A stretch of DNA of 64,000 bases from Corbicula japonica (Eukaryota; Mollusca; Bivalvia; Venerida; Cyrenidae): the NCBI GenBank assembly GCA_038501625.1, contig JAZAYU010000685.1, positions 62,001 to 126,000 of the forward strand. The letters are read 5' to 3'. This document shows, piece after piece, positions 23,030-34,555 of this stretch; the stretch's first letter is position 1; the number at the start of each line of letters is the position of its first letter. The position numbers were made by a program, and so were the translations under genes. A model generated the notes under the pieces. The model was not told the DNA's origin. It did no database searches and worked only from the letters and a program-made list of their open reading frames with translations.

Positions 23030-23480
23030 GGTAATCTCTACTACATGTTGTGCATGACTTTGGCTGAATCCACTCGTCCAATCCGTCTAGCAGTATAATA
23101 TGTGTCTTGTTGTTTTAATATTTCCTAGAACAGATTCTTATTGGGTCTTCTTTTGAGTGGTGATCTCTATCACACATAGTGCATGACTTTGGATGAATCC
23201 ACTCGTCCAATCCGTCAAGCAATATCATAACTTATGTCTTGTTGTTCAGTATTAGCTAAATTGAATATAATCTGGTCTTTTTTAGTGCATGACTTTGGAC
23301 GAATCCACTCGTCCAATCCGTCGAGTACTATCAATTGTGTCTTGTTCTTCAGTATTAGCTAAACTGAATATGGTCGGGTCTTCTTTTAAGTGGTGATTTC
23401 TATCACACATAGTGTATGCCTTTGGATGAATCTACTTCTCTAGCCCATCAAGGATAACTAGACCAGCGTTGTTTGTAAAT
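23030..23480 (-). pseudogene. Walker B-like unit, four further copies
   Basis: The cores lie at 23072, 23211, 23307 and 23434. The minus-strand readings are IILLDGLDEWIQPKSCTTC, MILLDGLDEWIHPKSCTMC, LIVLDGLDEWIRPKSCT and LVILDGLEK followed by a stop. Spacing is 139, 96 and 127 bp, so frames do not stay aligned. Each copy has a stop within about 15 codons upstream or downstream. Some copies are preceded by TTCAGTTTAG- or CAGTTTTAAG-like acceptors, so they may descend from separate exons. Confidence 0.55.
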
Positions 23481-23499
23481 AACTCTTAAAACTGATTTA

Positions 23500-24040
23500 A
23501 TTAATTACTTTAATGGATGTAGCTTATATCCCATATACAACCAGTTTAGGTCCTTATCAGCCTGCACATCCAAGCAGTCTGCATTTTTAGCTAGAAATAT
23601 TCGAAGAAATGTAAGAAACAAGTATATATTAGACTGCAAGGATGTGTAGGCTGATCTAGATCAACACAGATTGCACACAGAATATAAGCTATTTTCATGG
23701 AGAATGTTAATGTCTTCAACATGCAGTGCATGACTTTGGATGAATCCACTCGTCTAATCCATCCATGATTGCTAGAAACCTCTTGTTGTGAAATATTTCT
23801 TTACTGATCTTGGTTGAAAGGTCAAACTCTTTACTTCATTAACCAAAAGAAATATAGATCCAAATCAGCATGCACATCAATGTCTAAATCTGGATTAATA
23901 GTGTTCGCTTCTTGGCAAGAAATACTCAAAGAAATCTAAAATCCAAAAAATTTGATCCAGATCAGACTGCACAAGTGGTCTTGCTGATCTGGATCTATTA
24001 GGACATAATGACATATAAGTTATTTCCATGGAGAAATGGA
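23500..24040. mobile_element. Degenerate palindromic MITEs around one Walker B-like copy
   Basis: Two diverged members of the GATCCAGATCAGC family (about 23500-23705 and 23825-24040) keep the paired GATCTGGATC blocks and CATGGAGA ends but lack clean termini. Between them, at 23710-23800, is one more minus-strand copy reading AIMDGLDEWIHPKSCTAC then stop. Confidence 0.5.
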
Positions 24041-24044
24041 GATC

Positions 24045-24120
24045 TCATCCACCTTTAGTGCATGACTTTGGATGTATCTATTCATCTAACCCATCCATAA
24101 TTATGCAAGAAATTAATGTA
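24045..24120 (-). pseudogene. Walker B-like unit with internal stop
   Basis: The minus strand reads IIMDGLDE, stop, IHPKSCT. It is another broken copy of the array, just left of the large nested insertion. Confidence 0.45.
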
Positions 24121-24495
24121 TTTTTGTTATATATTCCTTTATATTGATCTTAGTTTGGACTCCTAACCAATTACTTTATGAATATGGATTATATCCTGTA
24201 TACTACTAGTGTATATCTAAATCAGCCTTCACATCAGTCTGATCAGGATTTACGGTGTATGCTTGTTGACTACACTGCAACTCCATTATATCGCGGACCT
24301 CGGGGTCCAAGCCCACCAACCGCGATATAAACGGAGCGCGATATAAGTATAATCGCGCTAAAACAAGGAGAATTCATTTGTTTTTGCTGTCAGATGCATG
24401 TATATCGCGGTGTTGCGTAATTAACACGTCGTGAAATCTGCGGGTACATCAGGGAGTACGTTCCGTATTGGACAAATGTTTTTAAAACAACTTTT

Positions 24496-26210
24496 TAGCT
24501 CACCTGAGCTGGCTCATGGTGAGCTATTAGGATCGATGAATGTCCGTCGTCCGTCGTCCGTCCACACTTAGTTCGTTAACACTCTAGCTGTCACATTTTT
24601 GTTCCGATTGTCATGAAACTTGGTCAGGATGTTTGTCCCAATGATTTCTCGGACGAGTTCAAATATGGGTCAACTGGGTCCAAAAACTAGGTCACTGTTA
24701 CTAAAATAGAATTTTCTTGTTAACACTCTAGGGGTCACATTTTTGCTCCGATTGTCATGAAACTTGGTCAAGATGTTTGTCCCTATGATTTCTCGGACGA
24801 GTTCGAATATGGGTCATCTGGGTCCAAAAACTAGGTCACTGTTACTAAAAATATAATTTTCTTGTTAACACTCTAGCGGTCACATTTTTGCTCCGATTGT
24901 CATGAAACTTGGTCAGGATGTTTGGTCAGGATGTTTGTCCCAATGATTTCTTATGCGAGTTCGAATATGCGTCATCTGGGTCCAAAAAATAGGTCACTGT
25001 TACTAAAAATAGAATAATCTTGTTAACACTCTAGCGGTCACATTTTTGCTCCGATTGTCATGAAACTTGGTCAGGATGTTTGTCCCAATGCTTTCTCGGT
25101 CAAGTTCGAATATGGGTCAACTGGGTCCAAAAACTAGGTCACTGTTACTTAAAATAGAATTTTCTTGTTAACACTTTAGCGGTCACATTTTTGCTCCGAT
25201 TGTCATGAAACTTGGTCAGGATGTTTGTCCCAAAGATTTCTCGGACGAGTTCGAATAATTTATGTGTCATCTGGGTCCAAAAACTAGGTCACTGTTGCTA
25301 AAAATAGAATTTTCTTGTTAACACTCTAGCGGTCACAATTTTGCTCTGATTGTCATGAAACTTGGTCAGGATGTTTGTCCTAATGATTTCTCAGACGAGT
25401 TCAAATATGGGTCACCTGGGTCCAAAAACTAGGTCACAGTTACTAAAAATAGAATTTTCTTGTTAACACTCTAGCGGTCACATTTTTGCTCTGATTGTCA
25501 TGAAACTTGGTCAGGATGTTTGTCCCAATGCTTTCTCGGATGAGTTCGAAAATGGGTAATTTGGGTCCAAAAACTAGGTCACTGTTACTTAAAATAGAAT
25601 TTTCTTGTTAACACTCTAGCAGTCACATTTTTGCTCTGATTGTCATGAAACTTGGTCAGGATGTTTGTCCCAATGATTTCTCGGATGAGTTCGAATATGG
25701 GTTATCTGGGTCCAAAAACTAGGTCACTGTTACTAAAAATAGAATTTTCTTGTTAACACTCTAGCGATCACATTTTTGCTCCGATTGTCATGAAACTTGG
25801 TCAGGATGTTTGTCCCAATGATTTCTTGGACGAGTTCGAATATGGGTCCAAAAACTAGGTCACTGTTACTAAAAATAGAATTTTCTTGTTAATACTCTAG
25901 CGGTCACATTTTTGCCTCGATTGTCATGAAACATGGTCAGGATGTTTGTCCCAATGATTTCTTGGACGAGTTCGAAAATGGGTCATCTGGGTCCAAAAAC
26001 TAGGTCACTGTTACTAAAAATAGAATTTTCTTGTTAACACTCTAGCGGTCACATTTTTGCTCCGATTGTCATGAAACTTGGTCAGGATGTTTGTCCCAAT
26101 GATTTCTCGGATGAGTTCGAATATGGGTCATCTGGGTCTTGGTCACTGTTACTTAAAATAACTTTGTTGTACTCAGGTGAGCGATAAAGGGCCATCATGG
26201 CCCTCTTGTT
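24496..26210 (+). mobile_element. Pearl/Helentron-like element, AGCTCACCTGAGC family
   Basis: It opens TAGCTCACCTGAGC and closes ACTCAGGTGAGCGATAAAGGG, then a GGGCCATCATGGCCC hairpin and CTCTTGTT. A GTCCGTCGTCCGTCC tract is followed by about 11 tandem units of roughly 145 bp (each with TTAACACTCTAGCGGTCACA and ATGAAACTTGGTCAGGATGT). This is a common bivalve repeat type. It is non-coding. Confidence 0.75.
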
Positions 26211-27419
26211 TATATAATTATACCCCCGCTTCGAAGAAGAGGGGGGGTATACTGTTTTACCCTTGTCCGTCCTTCCGTCCGTCCGTCCGTCCGTAACAAA
26301 ATTTCCGTCACAGTTTTCTCAGCAACTATAACATGCAGCAGCCTGATATTTTGTATATTGCTTAATCCTATAGTCCCATGTGGTGTAAAGCAATTTCATG
26401 CTCCTTGCTCATCTACTTCCTGTTTGCCGCATATTTTTAGATTTTGTTACTGTGAAGGTGCATTAGATAGACCAAAAGGCATGTTAATTTTCCGTCGCAG
26501 TTTTCTAAACAACTATAACATGCAGCAGCCTGATATTATGCATATTGCTTTATCCTATAGTCCCATATGGTGTAAAGCAATTTCATGCTCCTTGCTCATC
26601 TACTTCCTGTTTGCCGAATATTTTAGGTTTTGTTACTATAAAGGTGTATTACTTCAACCAAAGGGCATGTTAATATTCCGTCACAGTTTTCTAAGCAACT
26701 ATAACATTCAGCAGCCTTATATTATGCATATTGCTTTATCCTATAGTCCCATATGGTGTAAAGCTATTTCATGCTTCTTGCTCATCTACTTCCTGTTCAC
26801 CAATTACTTAGATTTGTACACATAGTTGACATACATGCACAATTTCCGTCGCAGTTTTCTAAGCAACTATAACATGCAGCAGCCTGATATTTTGCATAAT
26901 GCTTTATCCTATAGTCCCATATGGTGTAAAGCGATTTTATGCTCCTTGCTCATCTACTTCCTGTTTACCAAATACTTAGATTTGTGCACATAGTTGACAT
27001 ACATGCACAATTTCCATCGCAGTTTTCTAACAACTATAACATGCAGCAGCCTGATATTTTGCCTAATGCTTTATCCTGTACTCCCATATGGTGTAAAGCG
27101 ATTTTATGCTCCTTGCTCATCTACTTCCTGTTTACTGAATACTTAGATTTGTGCACCTAGTTGAAATACATGCACAATTTCCATCACAGTTTTCTAAGCA
27201 ACTACAACATGCAGCAGCCTGATATTTTGCATTATGCTTTATCCTGTAGTCCCATATGGTGTAAAGCGATTTTATGCTCCTTGCTCATCTACTTCCTGTT
27301 CACCGAATACTTAGATTTTTACATATAGATAACATACATGCACAATTTGTGTTGCATTTTAAAAACATGCGAACATTATTTCTGTATACTCTGACAAAGC
27401 AGTATTGCGGGGGTATTAA

Positions 27420-28201
27420 GGTATGACCATCCTAATGGGCACTATTAAGAATCCAACATCTGATTATTTTTTCATCAACTGCTTCATACCACTGACTTGT
27501 ATGCAAAATTTTAATGATTTTCACCGTGTAGTTTTTGAGATTTTTAGCTTTTTTTATTTAAAAAAGTGAGAAAAAACGTGAAAGTATCCAAATTCTTTAA
27601 TCGGTGACAAATTTTTTTGTTATTGATAAATTCAACCCTTATTTTTTACAGTTTATCCAAAATATGTTATATTTCACTAAACCAATTTAAGATATAATAT
27701 ATAAATACATAATTTATCTTAAAATGACATTTTTTGACCAAATAAATTTTAAAAATGCATTTTTTTATATTTCACGAGACTAAATTAATGAAAATTGTGC
27801 AAAATCCTGATTGGTGCAATATACAAAAATTTACCATTTTTTAACTATATACCTTAAACAAAATTTATACAAAATTTCAGAGAAGTTTACCGTCCAGTTT
27901 TAGAAATTTTCAAATTGATGACTTGAATAAACACTATTCTGATAGCGAAAACCCCTTTAATCTTGATTATTTTGCTTATTTTAGTTTAAATCATGAGAAT
28001 TTTATATTCAATGACAGAATTATACAGGAAAAAAAAGAAATATGCCAATTATTTAAGCTCTAGGCTTACAAAAAAAATTAGGTTCCAGTGGGATTTGAAC
28101 CCCGGTCCTCCTGGGTGATAGAAATCTATTCTAACTTACTACTATAGTTACCTCCCTTGGATACTCTTCTTGATATAGGTATTCATTAGGATGGTCATAC
28201 C
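27420..28201. mobile_element. 782-bp TIR element with TTAA duplication
   Basis: GGTATGACCATCCTAATG and its exact inverse CATTAGGATGGTCATACC are flanked by TTAA at 27416-27419 and 28202-28205. It is AT-rich and non-coding. It inserted into the tail of the pearl-like repeat. It carries a tRNA-like relic near its right end. Confidence 0.8.
28081..28152 (-). tRNA. tRNA-like relic (Asp-like), probably a pseudogene
   Basis: On the minus strand a 72-nt stretch runs from GGTAAC to GGAACC. It has a T arm with GGGGTTCAAATCCC, an anticodon-loop-like CTATCAC and TAGTAGTAAGTTAGAA in the D-arm position. The acceptor and anticodon stems are badly paired, so it is not a working tRNA. It may mark a tRNA-derived segment of the host transposon. 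Confidence 0.4.
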
Positions 28202-29082
28202 TTAATCACCTTCAGTGATAGCTCTTGTTTATTAAGTTTTATTTTTAATAAAAAGAAATTAATTAATGTACAAAACAACGATCGCCGGCATCAATTTCCA
28301 ACGGTGGTATTATTGTTTTCGGTACTTTCAAATGATCGACGATCTGTTGGTCGGTCATGGTCGGCGATGTTAGTTCGTCGTCGTCCGTCGTTGATGTGCT
28401 TGATATGTCGATGAGCAGGTAATGTCAAAACAACAAACTGTTTTGACGTTTCCTGCTCATGCCAGTATTATGGTTAGCAACTTGCATCAATTGTCGCTAA
28501 TTTGCGGTTTGTCTCGTGAATGAAATTCTGCCAGTACCGTATTAGCTTGGTGTTTTTCGCACCTATTGCTCGTCACAAAGGGGGTTTCATGTCAAATCAA
28601 AAGCATTCAATTGTAATAAAAACTTTCATCTATTTTCGTGCATTTGATGTTAAATTGTATCTGCTGGTGAACGTGTACATCGCCTCTTAAATCCCTGCAT
28701 ACAAAATGTAATAAACAGCCTTCGCCGATAATGACGTAATACGACATGGAAAAAGCGTGCGTTTCGTGAATTTGTCGCCAACGTTGATTTAATCATTTGA
28801 TCTTTTTTACCACCCACGAAGAATGAAAATTGTAAATGTACAAAAAATTGGGATCCACGGACCAAGCGCGATATATTGGATATCGCGATATAACGAATCG
28901 CGATATAACGGAGTTGCAGTGTAGATCTCTAAAACAAAACAATATAGGTTAGGATCTGATGGCACAAAGTGCAGGGTGATCTGGATCTACACTGGATGGG
29001 TTTGGATTATAAGCCACATCCACAGAATAAAGGGTTAAGACGACGGTGATCTCTCCACTCATAATAAATTCACTTATCACTT

Positions 29083-29240
29083 TCCTCCATAAATACACCT
29101 TTATTGCATGGGTGAACAGTTTAGACCTAGATCAGCCGACACATCCGTGCAGTGCAGATCCTGATCAGATGACATGAATGTGGAGTATCACTGGTCGCAC
29201 ATTGTGTAAAAATGCATATATATTTGAGATAAGGGTTATC
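29083..29240. mobile_element. PiggyBac-like palindromic MITE, short copy
   Basis: It runs from CTTTCCTCCATAAATACACC to GATAAGGGTTA with GATCCTGATCAGATGACA inside. One inner arm is deleted relative to the full family. The Walker B-like fragment RLAILDGL (minus) follows directly at 29245-29290. Confidence 0.6.
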
Positions 29241-29750
29241 TAACCCATCAAGAATTGCTAGACGTTACTAAATAATTATCATGTCCTGATGCTATATACT
29301 CAGTAGATTTCTGGTTTGGTCTGTTGAGTGATGACCACACATAAGTTTCCATGCGGGCAGTGTAGAAATAGATCACCCTGCACGTCCATGCTGTCGTCTT
29401 TTGAATGTACACTGCTTTCTGGCTAGAAATAATCTAAGGCTGATTAAGAGAAATTTCACATCCATGCTGTCAGATGTGGATTTACACTAGAATCTATAAG
29501 CAATTATAAATCTAGAGTGGAGTGACTAGTGATCTCTACCATATGTAGTGCATGATTTGGGATTGAACCACTCGTCTAGCCCATCGATGATAGCTAGACA
29601 TGTTTTTTTGTAGTAAATATATCTAGTAGTAGATATAAAAGATATACCCCTTTCAAATGAATTATATGAAGCTTAAATTGACATCGAGATCTTGGATGAA
29701 TGCTTTCGTCAGGCCATCCACTATAATTAGACAAGTCTTGCCCTTACTGA
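29232..29750 (-). pseudogene. Three more Walker B-like copies, right end of the array
   Basis: Minus-strand readings are RLAILDGL (about 29245), LAIIDGLDEWFNPKSCTT (29525-29610) and CLIIVDGLTKAF (29684-29745, with a deletion around DE). A degenerate MITE lies between the first two. No further copies are seen to the right. Confidence 0.5.
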
Positions 29751-30380
29751 TTCTCTTGAGTACCTTAATAATACTAGTAATTTATAAATATTTTTTCCTT
29801 AACAATTGACTTTAATACAATAATAGACTTGAATATAATCTAATACTTGGAATACATGTGCAGTTCAGTCGCAATGACTTGAAGTGCTTGGTGTCCTCCC
29901 GATTTAATCGAGTCATCATATCATTCAAGTCATCACATTTCAAGTACTTTCATACATGTACATGTAAATAAATATTATCTGGGTAGTGCCATAATAATTT
30001 CACAATGTGATGATTTAAATAATATTGATTGGGGAATTAATTTAAATACACATCAATTATTTAATTTATTAACATAAGTTTATATATTTATAAGCACAAA
30101 CGACAAACAATATAAAAAGTGGTAACTTTTCATGGAAATTTTAACAAACATATACGTAAGACCCAACAGTTAATAGTACATAGTACATCTTTTTTACATG
30201 GCAAACGTGAATGCATATTTCAAATCCATGTTACAGTTTTTTCTGTCATAACTGAGCTAGGAGCAAATAATTGTTGTCATGCCTTTAATGGCAAATAAAC
30301 AGTAAAAGAAGAGGGTTCACAGTTTACGAAATTCATTTCAAATTAATGACATGCGGAACATGACCCAGTTATTATATAAA
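29750..30380. other. AT-rich stretch without recognised features
   Basis: It includes a short imperfect inverted pair around ATGACTTGAAGTGCTTG and CAAGTCATCACATTTCAAGT (29875-29950). Nothing else is recognisable. Confidence 0.35.
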
Positions 30381-30439
30381 GTCAAAGGTGTGAAAAATAT
30401 TGTGTGACACATATCCAGTCATTGCATAGGGTCAACTGC

Positions 30440-30582
30440 TCCCCTGACATCAACATTTTTGCCCTCAGCACGAGTTCATGTTGTTGCATAAACTTCTCCG
30501 CCCAGCCCCTGCATGCTTTGATCTCTGGGCAAGTTGGTCCAGTGAGCTTGAGTGCGTATGAGCAAAGTGTTATCAGGTTCAT
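30440..30582 (-). pseudogene. CENP-B/Tc5-type HTH transposase fragment
   Basis: The minus strand reads LTGPTCPEIKACRGWAEKFM, then QQHELVLRAKM. This resembles the second helix-turn-helix of pogo/Jerky/Tigger transposases, whose consensus contains F-ASRGW--KF--RH-L-LR. Only this fragment is present; the DDE region is absent. It could be a remnant of the source of the pogo-like MITEs nearby, which is inference. Confidence 0.4.
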
Positions 30583-31063
30583 GATTACTAGTTACAAACA
30601 TGAGAGGTTAGGTTCCCGTAAACTTTATTATGGTATTTCCTGGAGCATCTCCATGGGGTTATATTTGATAACGTTCTCCACTAAACATGTATTCTTTTTT
30701 GCAGATGTCTTAATTACTTAGTAACAAAAAACATGAACATTATTTTTGTTCATAAAATCAATAACAAAAGACTTTATTTAAATTTTGATACTTCTATACA
30801 ATATTTTTCTTTCCCAGTCCATTCATGTGACTGGTACTAAGTATAAGTAGTTAGTAAATCCCCTAGAATCTTTTTTTTTTATTTCTTTTCTGATAGCCAT
30901 AGTTTAACTGAAGTCTTACATACATCATCACATTCGATGCTTGAATCGTCAGGACCATTTATGCTGACATTCATTAAAACTTTAAGCATTTCTGTGAACA
31001 TTTCTCACACTGCAAAAATCCAACTTCCATAGGCATTTACTTGTCTTTTTCGTTGCTACAACA

Positions 31064-31335
31064 TTTTTTATGCCCCAACAAAGTGGGAGTCATATAGAGT
31101 TGCACTTGTCCATCCATATGTACATCCCCCAAATCTTGTGGCATCAACTCCTCATTAACTTATGGACAGATTTCTTTCAAACTTATGATCAAGCAGGATA
31201 TGTTGATGATCATAAAGAAAAGATTTTTTTCTGCAAGTATTTTACCAGAGTTATGGCCCTTCGTTACAAATGTTGTAGCCTTGGGGGCATCTGAGTGTAT
31301 GAGGACACACTATAGTTTCTTTGAGATATGTCTTG
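31064..31335 (+). repeat. TATGCCCC...GGGGCAT dispersed bivalve repeat
   Basis: It starts TTTATGCCCCAACAAAGTGG and ends near TTGGGGGCATCTGAGTG. The same text lies inside the GGCTGTCAAG elements (about 1352, 54945, 61475-61745), and a shorter version lies at 51642-51777. Overlapping frames here are repeat products. Confidence 0.65.
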
Positions 31336-31449
31336 GCATCAGAACCCTGAAGGAATCTCTCGGTCTGTGTCTGTTATCTCTGATTTGCAATTAACAGCAT
31401 AAGATGAGTTAGCCGATGTCTTGTTTTCCTTTTAAAATGAGAGATTTCT

Positions 31450-31885
31450 TATATTTTTTTGTGGCCCTTTTGAAGAAAGGGCAATACATAGGGATCAAAC
31501 TGTCCATCCATCCATCCATCCATCAACATTGGCTATAACTATCATTTCTAAATATTTCTTTATCAAATGTTCCAATTTTATCGCTTATGAAAGCATGGTC
31601 ATCAAGATGCCATTAAATTCTTTAGGTCAAGGTAACATTTGATGGAGTGATGCCCTTTTACTCTTGGATTTTGTCATGAAAACTTAATTTTGGCTATAAC
31701 ATTACCATTTCTTAATATTTCTTCATCAAACTTTAAAATTATATTGCTTATGATAACATGGTAGTGATGATGCCATATTATTAAGAACAAGGTCACATTT
31801 TATAGAATTTTGCTGTTTGTTTACTACTGGGATTTTTTATTCTTACCTTATGTACCAGAGGGTGACAAGTGTTTAACTGAACTCC
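31450..31885 (+). mobile_element. Pearl-like minisatellite element, short copy
   Basis: GTGGCCCTTTTGAAGAAAGGG is followed by a CCATCCATCCATCC tract and about two units of the repeat seen in reverse at 4259-5390 (GGTCAAGGTAACATTTGATG). It ends CAGAGGGTGACAAGTG. Confidence 0.6.
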
Positions 31886-32218
31886 CTTCTGGTTTATTTA
31901 CCGATATAATATCATTTTCTTTTTTGCAGGAAAGTTTTCATGCAACAGCCACAAATTATATGTTTGTGCGTTGATAAATTTGTGCAATTGTATTTTTAGC
32001 TGGTCACACTAATTTTTTTTAGGATTTGAATCGACCCTAATGCAAAAATATGAAATTTAAACCCTGTGAAAATAAAATGATTGTAACCACAGTTAAGGTA
32101 ATTGAAAATGTTTTAGTGATGACTTTTTGTGCAGATCAGTATTTGTTTTGTTGACTAGATGTAATTGATTTACTATTCTGGTCCAATCATTATTAAATGG
32201 GTATTACACCACTTTATT

Positions 32219-32450
32219 AACCCTTTGCTCCTTATATATAGGTGTTTAAGTGTGTGTGACCAGTGAAGATCCAGATCTGCTCGCATATCCATGCAATCTG
32301 ATCATGGTCTACCCTGTTCATTGTTTAATCAGAAAAAAACAATTAACCCAAAAGCATGTAGATCCTGATTAGACAGCTCAGATGTGCTGGCTGATCTAGA
32401 TCTATACTGTTTGCCCACACCACAAAGGTGTATCTATGGAGTAAAGGGTT
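32219..32450. mobile_element. PiggyBac-like palindromic MITE
   Basis: It runs from TTAACCCTTTGCTCC to GGAGTAAAGGGTTCA with paired GATCCAGATC/GATCTAGATC blocks. It is a diverged family member. Confidence 0.6.
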
Positions 32451-34555
32451 CATTTGAATTCTTTAACTGAATAGGAACAATGAAGATCTTTCAGACTTCT
32501 GATCAGGTTGTTGCACATGTGACAGTTGTTGTGCTTAGTAATTTGAGGGATAATGATAAAACAACAAATTTTGAGTAAAAACCCCAAGCTCATAAAGTGT
32601 TAGCCGAACTTCTTTCAGACATTCTCGGATGATCTGGCAGGATGGGCATATAATGGTAAGGGAAGGTTTTGAGTGTCTTTCTCTGTAATGTAGATACATG
32701 TATTATGCATATAAAATTATACGGTATTAATTAGTATTCATTTTCAGTTTTTTTAAGCACAATTGATTTGACATGAAATAGTTGATAATTGTGTTACTCA
32801 TAAATTACAAGAACTTTGTTTGACTAGAATATACGCTCACAGTGAAACATGCTGGACAATCCATCTTGTTATTTCAAAGTCATGAAGAGGGGTTTTGGGG
32901 GGCATCCATAATTCCAGTAAGATTTATGTAACTTTTAGTGCCGCACATTGAGACTGTTTTACTCATTTTTTGCATTGTTGTCACCGTAATGTTCCCGTGT
33001 ATGTATTGAATGAATATTTGAGAAAAAAACAAACAAACCAAAAACAATTTCAGACCATTAATGAAATAGACATAATTCTAAGAAATCAAATCTATTATAT
33101 AAGCTAGGAAGTTAATAAAGGGTAACAAGTAATAGATTTGTCAACCAGAAAAATAGTAATGTATTTCCTTTAATTTTCCTATTTGATATAAATGGTGCAC
33201 CTTCTGTTCATAGGGAATCCTGGTTTGTTTTTAGCTCACACATGTTTGCAGTCAACTTTGAAATAAGATATTTCCATCAGATTTAAAAAATGATATTTAG
33301 ACCATAAGAAGATCTATTAATATAACAGTAATTTTAGAGAAGTTGAAATTTTACTTTGAGCCGCAAAATCATCAAACAAGTAGGCTAGCGCAAAATAAAC
33401 TAGTAGCACATGCTTTGAAAAGCTTTACCTGTAGATTTTTGCAAAAAGCTTAAAAAAACAACAAAAACAAAAACATTAACTAATTAACTAGATTTATCAA
33501 TAAAAAGTTCAGTCATTAAAAGGTACATTTTTATTTACACCAGATCTATTAACTAATGTAAAATTTGCTGAGGCGATAATTTATGTAAAGGTAACTTTTA
33601 TATTACTAATAGAAAAAAGTACATAGAATTATATTGTTAAAAATGTAAAAATTATGATGTGATTTTCTTGTATTTTCATAAATCATTTTTGTAATAATTT
33701 TTCTGGTCTGTTTGATGATAAACATTCTAAGTAAATTGTTTTTGTTTTAATGACTTGTTCTAGTAAGATTATAACTATTGTAATTGTTTAACTAGAATGT
33801 TATTGATTATAATAATGTTTGTTGAATTGAGCAGCATTAATTAGAAAGTATCTCACAGACATGGTGTAGAGATTTAACATTATGTATTCATTTTTTAAAT
33901 CATAAAAAACTCTTAATTCATTACCAAGTTTAAATTAAAATATAAAAAAAATCAGAAGACTTTCAAAAATCAGCAAAAACATAAATTGCCAGAATGTCCT
34001 TGAGAAGTACTTTGTCATTAAGTTGCTAATAAGCTATGAATTGTTTATTTGTATTATTTTGTTTTGTTACATTTAATCTTGATAGAATTATTTTAGAGTG
34101 CTTAAGTACATGTACTTTTACAGCTTAGGCAGTAAACTTAGACATGAAAGGACTTAACATGTGTTGTTTCTATTTCACAACATGTCAAATAATTTCTATG
34201 CATATTGTACCAACATAATTCAAAAGTGAACTGCATGATAGCTTGTTCAAAGTTTTGATCAACTTGTGGCCTAGATCTGCTGCTGGTAACAAGTTCCTTA
34301 TACAAGATGCCATGGTTTCATGGCCACTGTTTACTGATGTAATTATTGCATATTATGTCATCATTCAGCTACATAAAAAGGAAAATTTTTACATTTCTTT
34401 ATTTATTGCAAATATGGCGTTAATTTTACGAGAAAATTGTTTTAAATTGCAACTATCTGTCAACCTAGTTAGCTATAAACAGAGTAATTCTACTAAAACC
34501 TGTGGTTACGGATGTTGTCATCTAGCTTTTGTTCTCACCAAGGATGCTGCTGGTA

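Larger units (their letters stand above)
26219..28230 (+). mobile_element. Pearl/Helentron-like element, TATACCCCCGC family, with nested insertion
   Basis: TATACCCCCGCTTCGAAGAAG and a CCGTCCGTCCGT tract lead into about six tandem units of 160-190 bp (AACTATAACATGCAGCAGCC). The end is GCGGGGGTAT, then a CACCTTCAGTGATAGCTCTTG hairpin end. The end is split by the TTAA element at 27420. Open frames here (26358-26825, 26939-27160) are products of the repeat. Confidence 0.7.
24273..28921. mobile_element. Pogo/Tigger-like non-autonomous element, 4.6 kb including nested repeats
   Basis: The ends are CACTGCAACTCC followed by A/G and TTATATCGCG: 23 bp inverted with one mismatch, flanked by TA (24271-24272 and 28922-28923). 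GCGATATAA motifs repeat just inside both ends. There is no transposase frame. Most of its length is made of nested elements (24496-28230). Confidence 0.75.
24157..29036. mobile_element. Diverged piggyBac-like MITE split by a 4.6-kb insertion
   Basis: The left part (24157-24270) has AAATCAGCCTTCACATCAGTC and TGATCAGGATT. The right part (28924-29036) has GGTTAGGATCTGATGGCAC, TGATCTGGATCTACACTGG and ends AAAGGGTTAA. Together they form one family member interrupted at TA. Confidence 0.55.

Noticed and set aside
20262..24120. Family of small structured RNAs based on the GGATGA..TCGTCC hairpin
   Set aside because: The conserved block is better explained by the minus-strand peptide DGLDEWIHPKSC, whose codons create the hairpin. 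Conservation extends along the coding frame beyond the stem.
26358..27160. 155- and 73-codon plus-strand ORFs
   Set aside because: They are translations of the tandem units of a pearl-like element.
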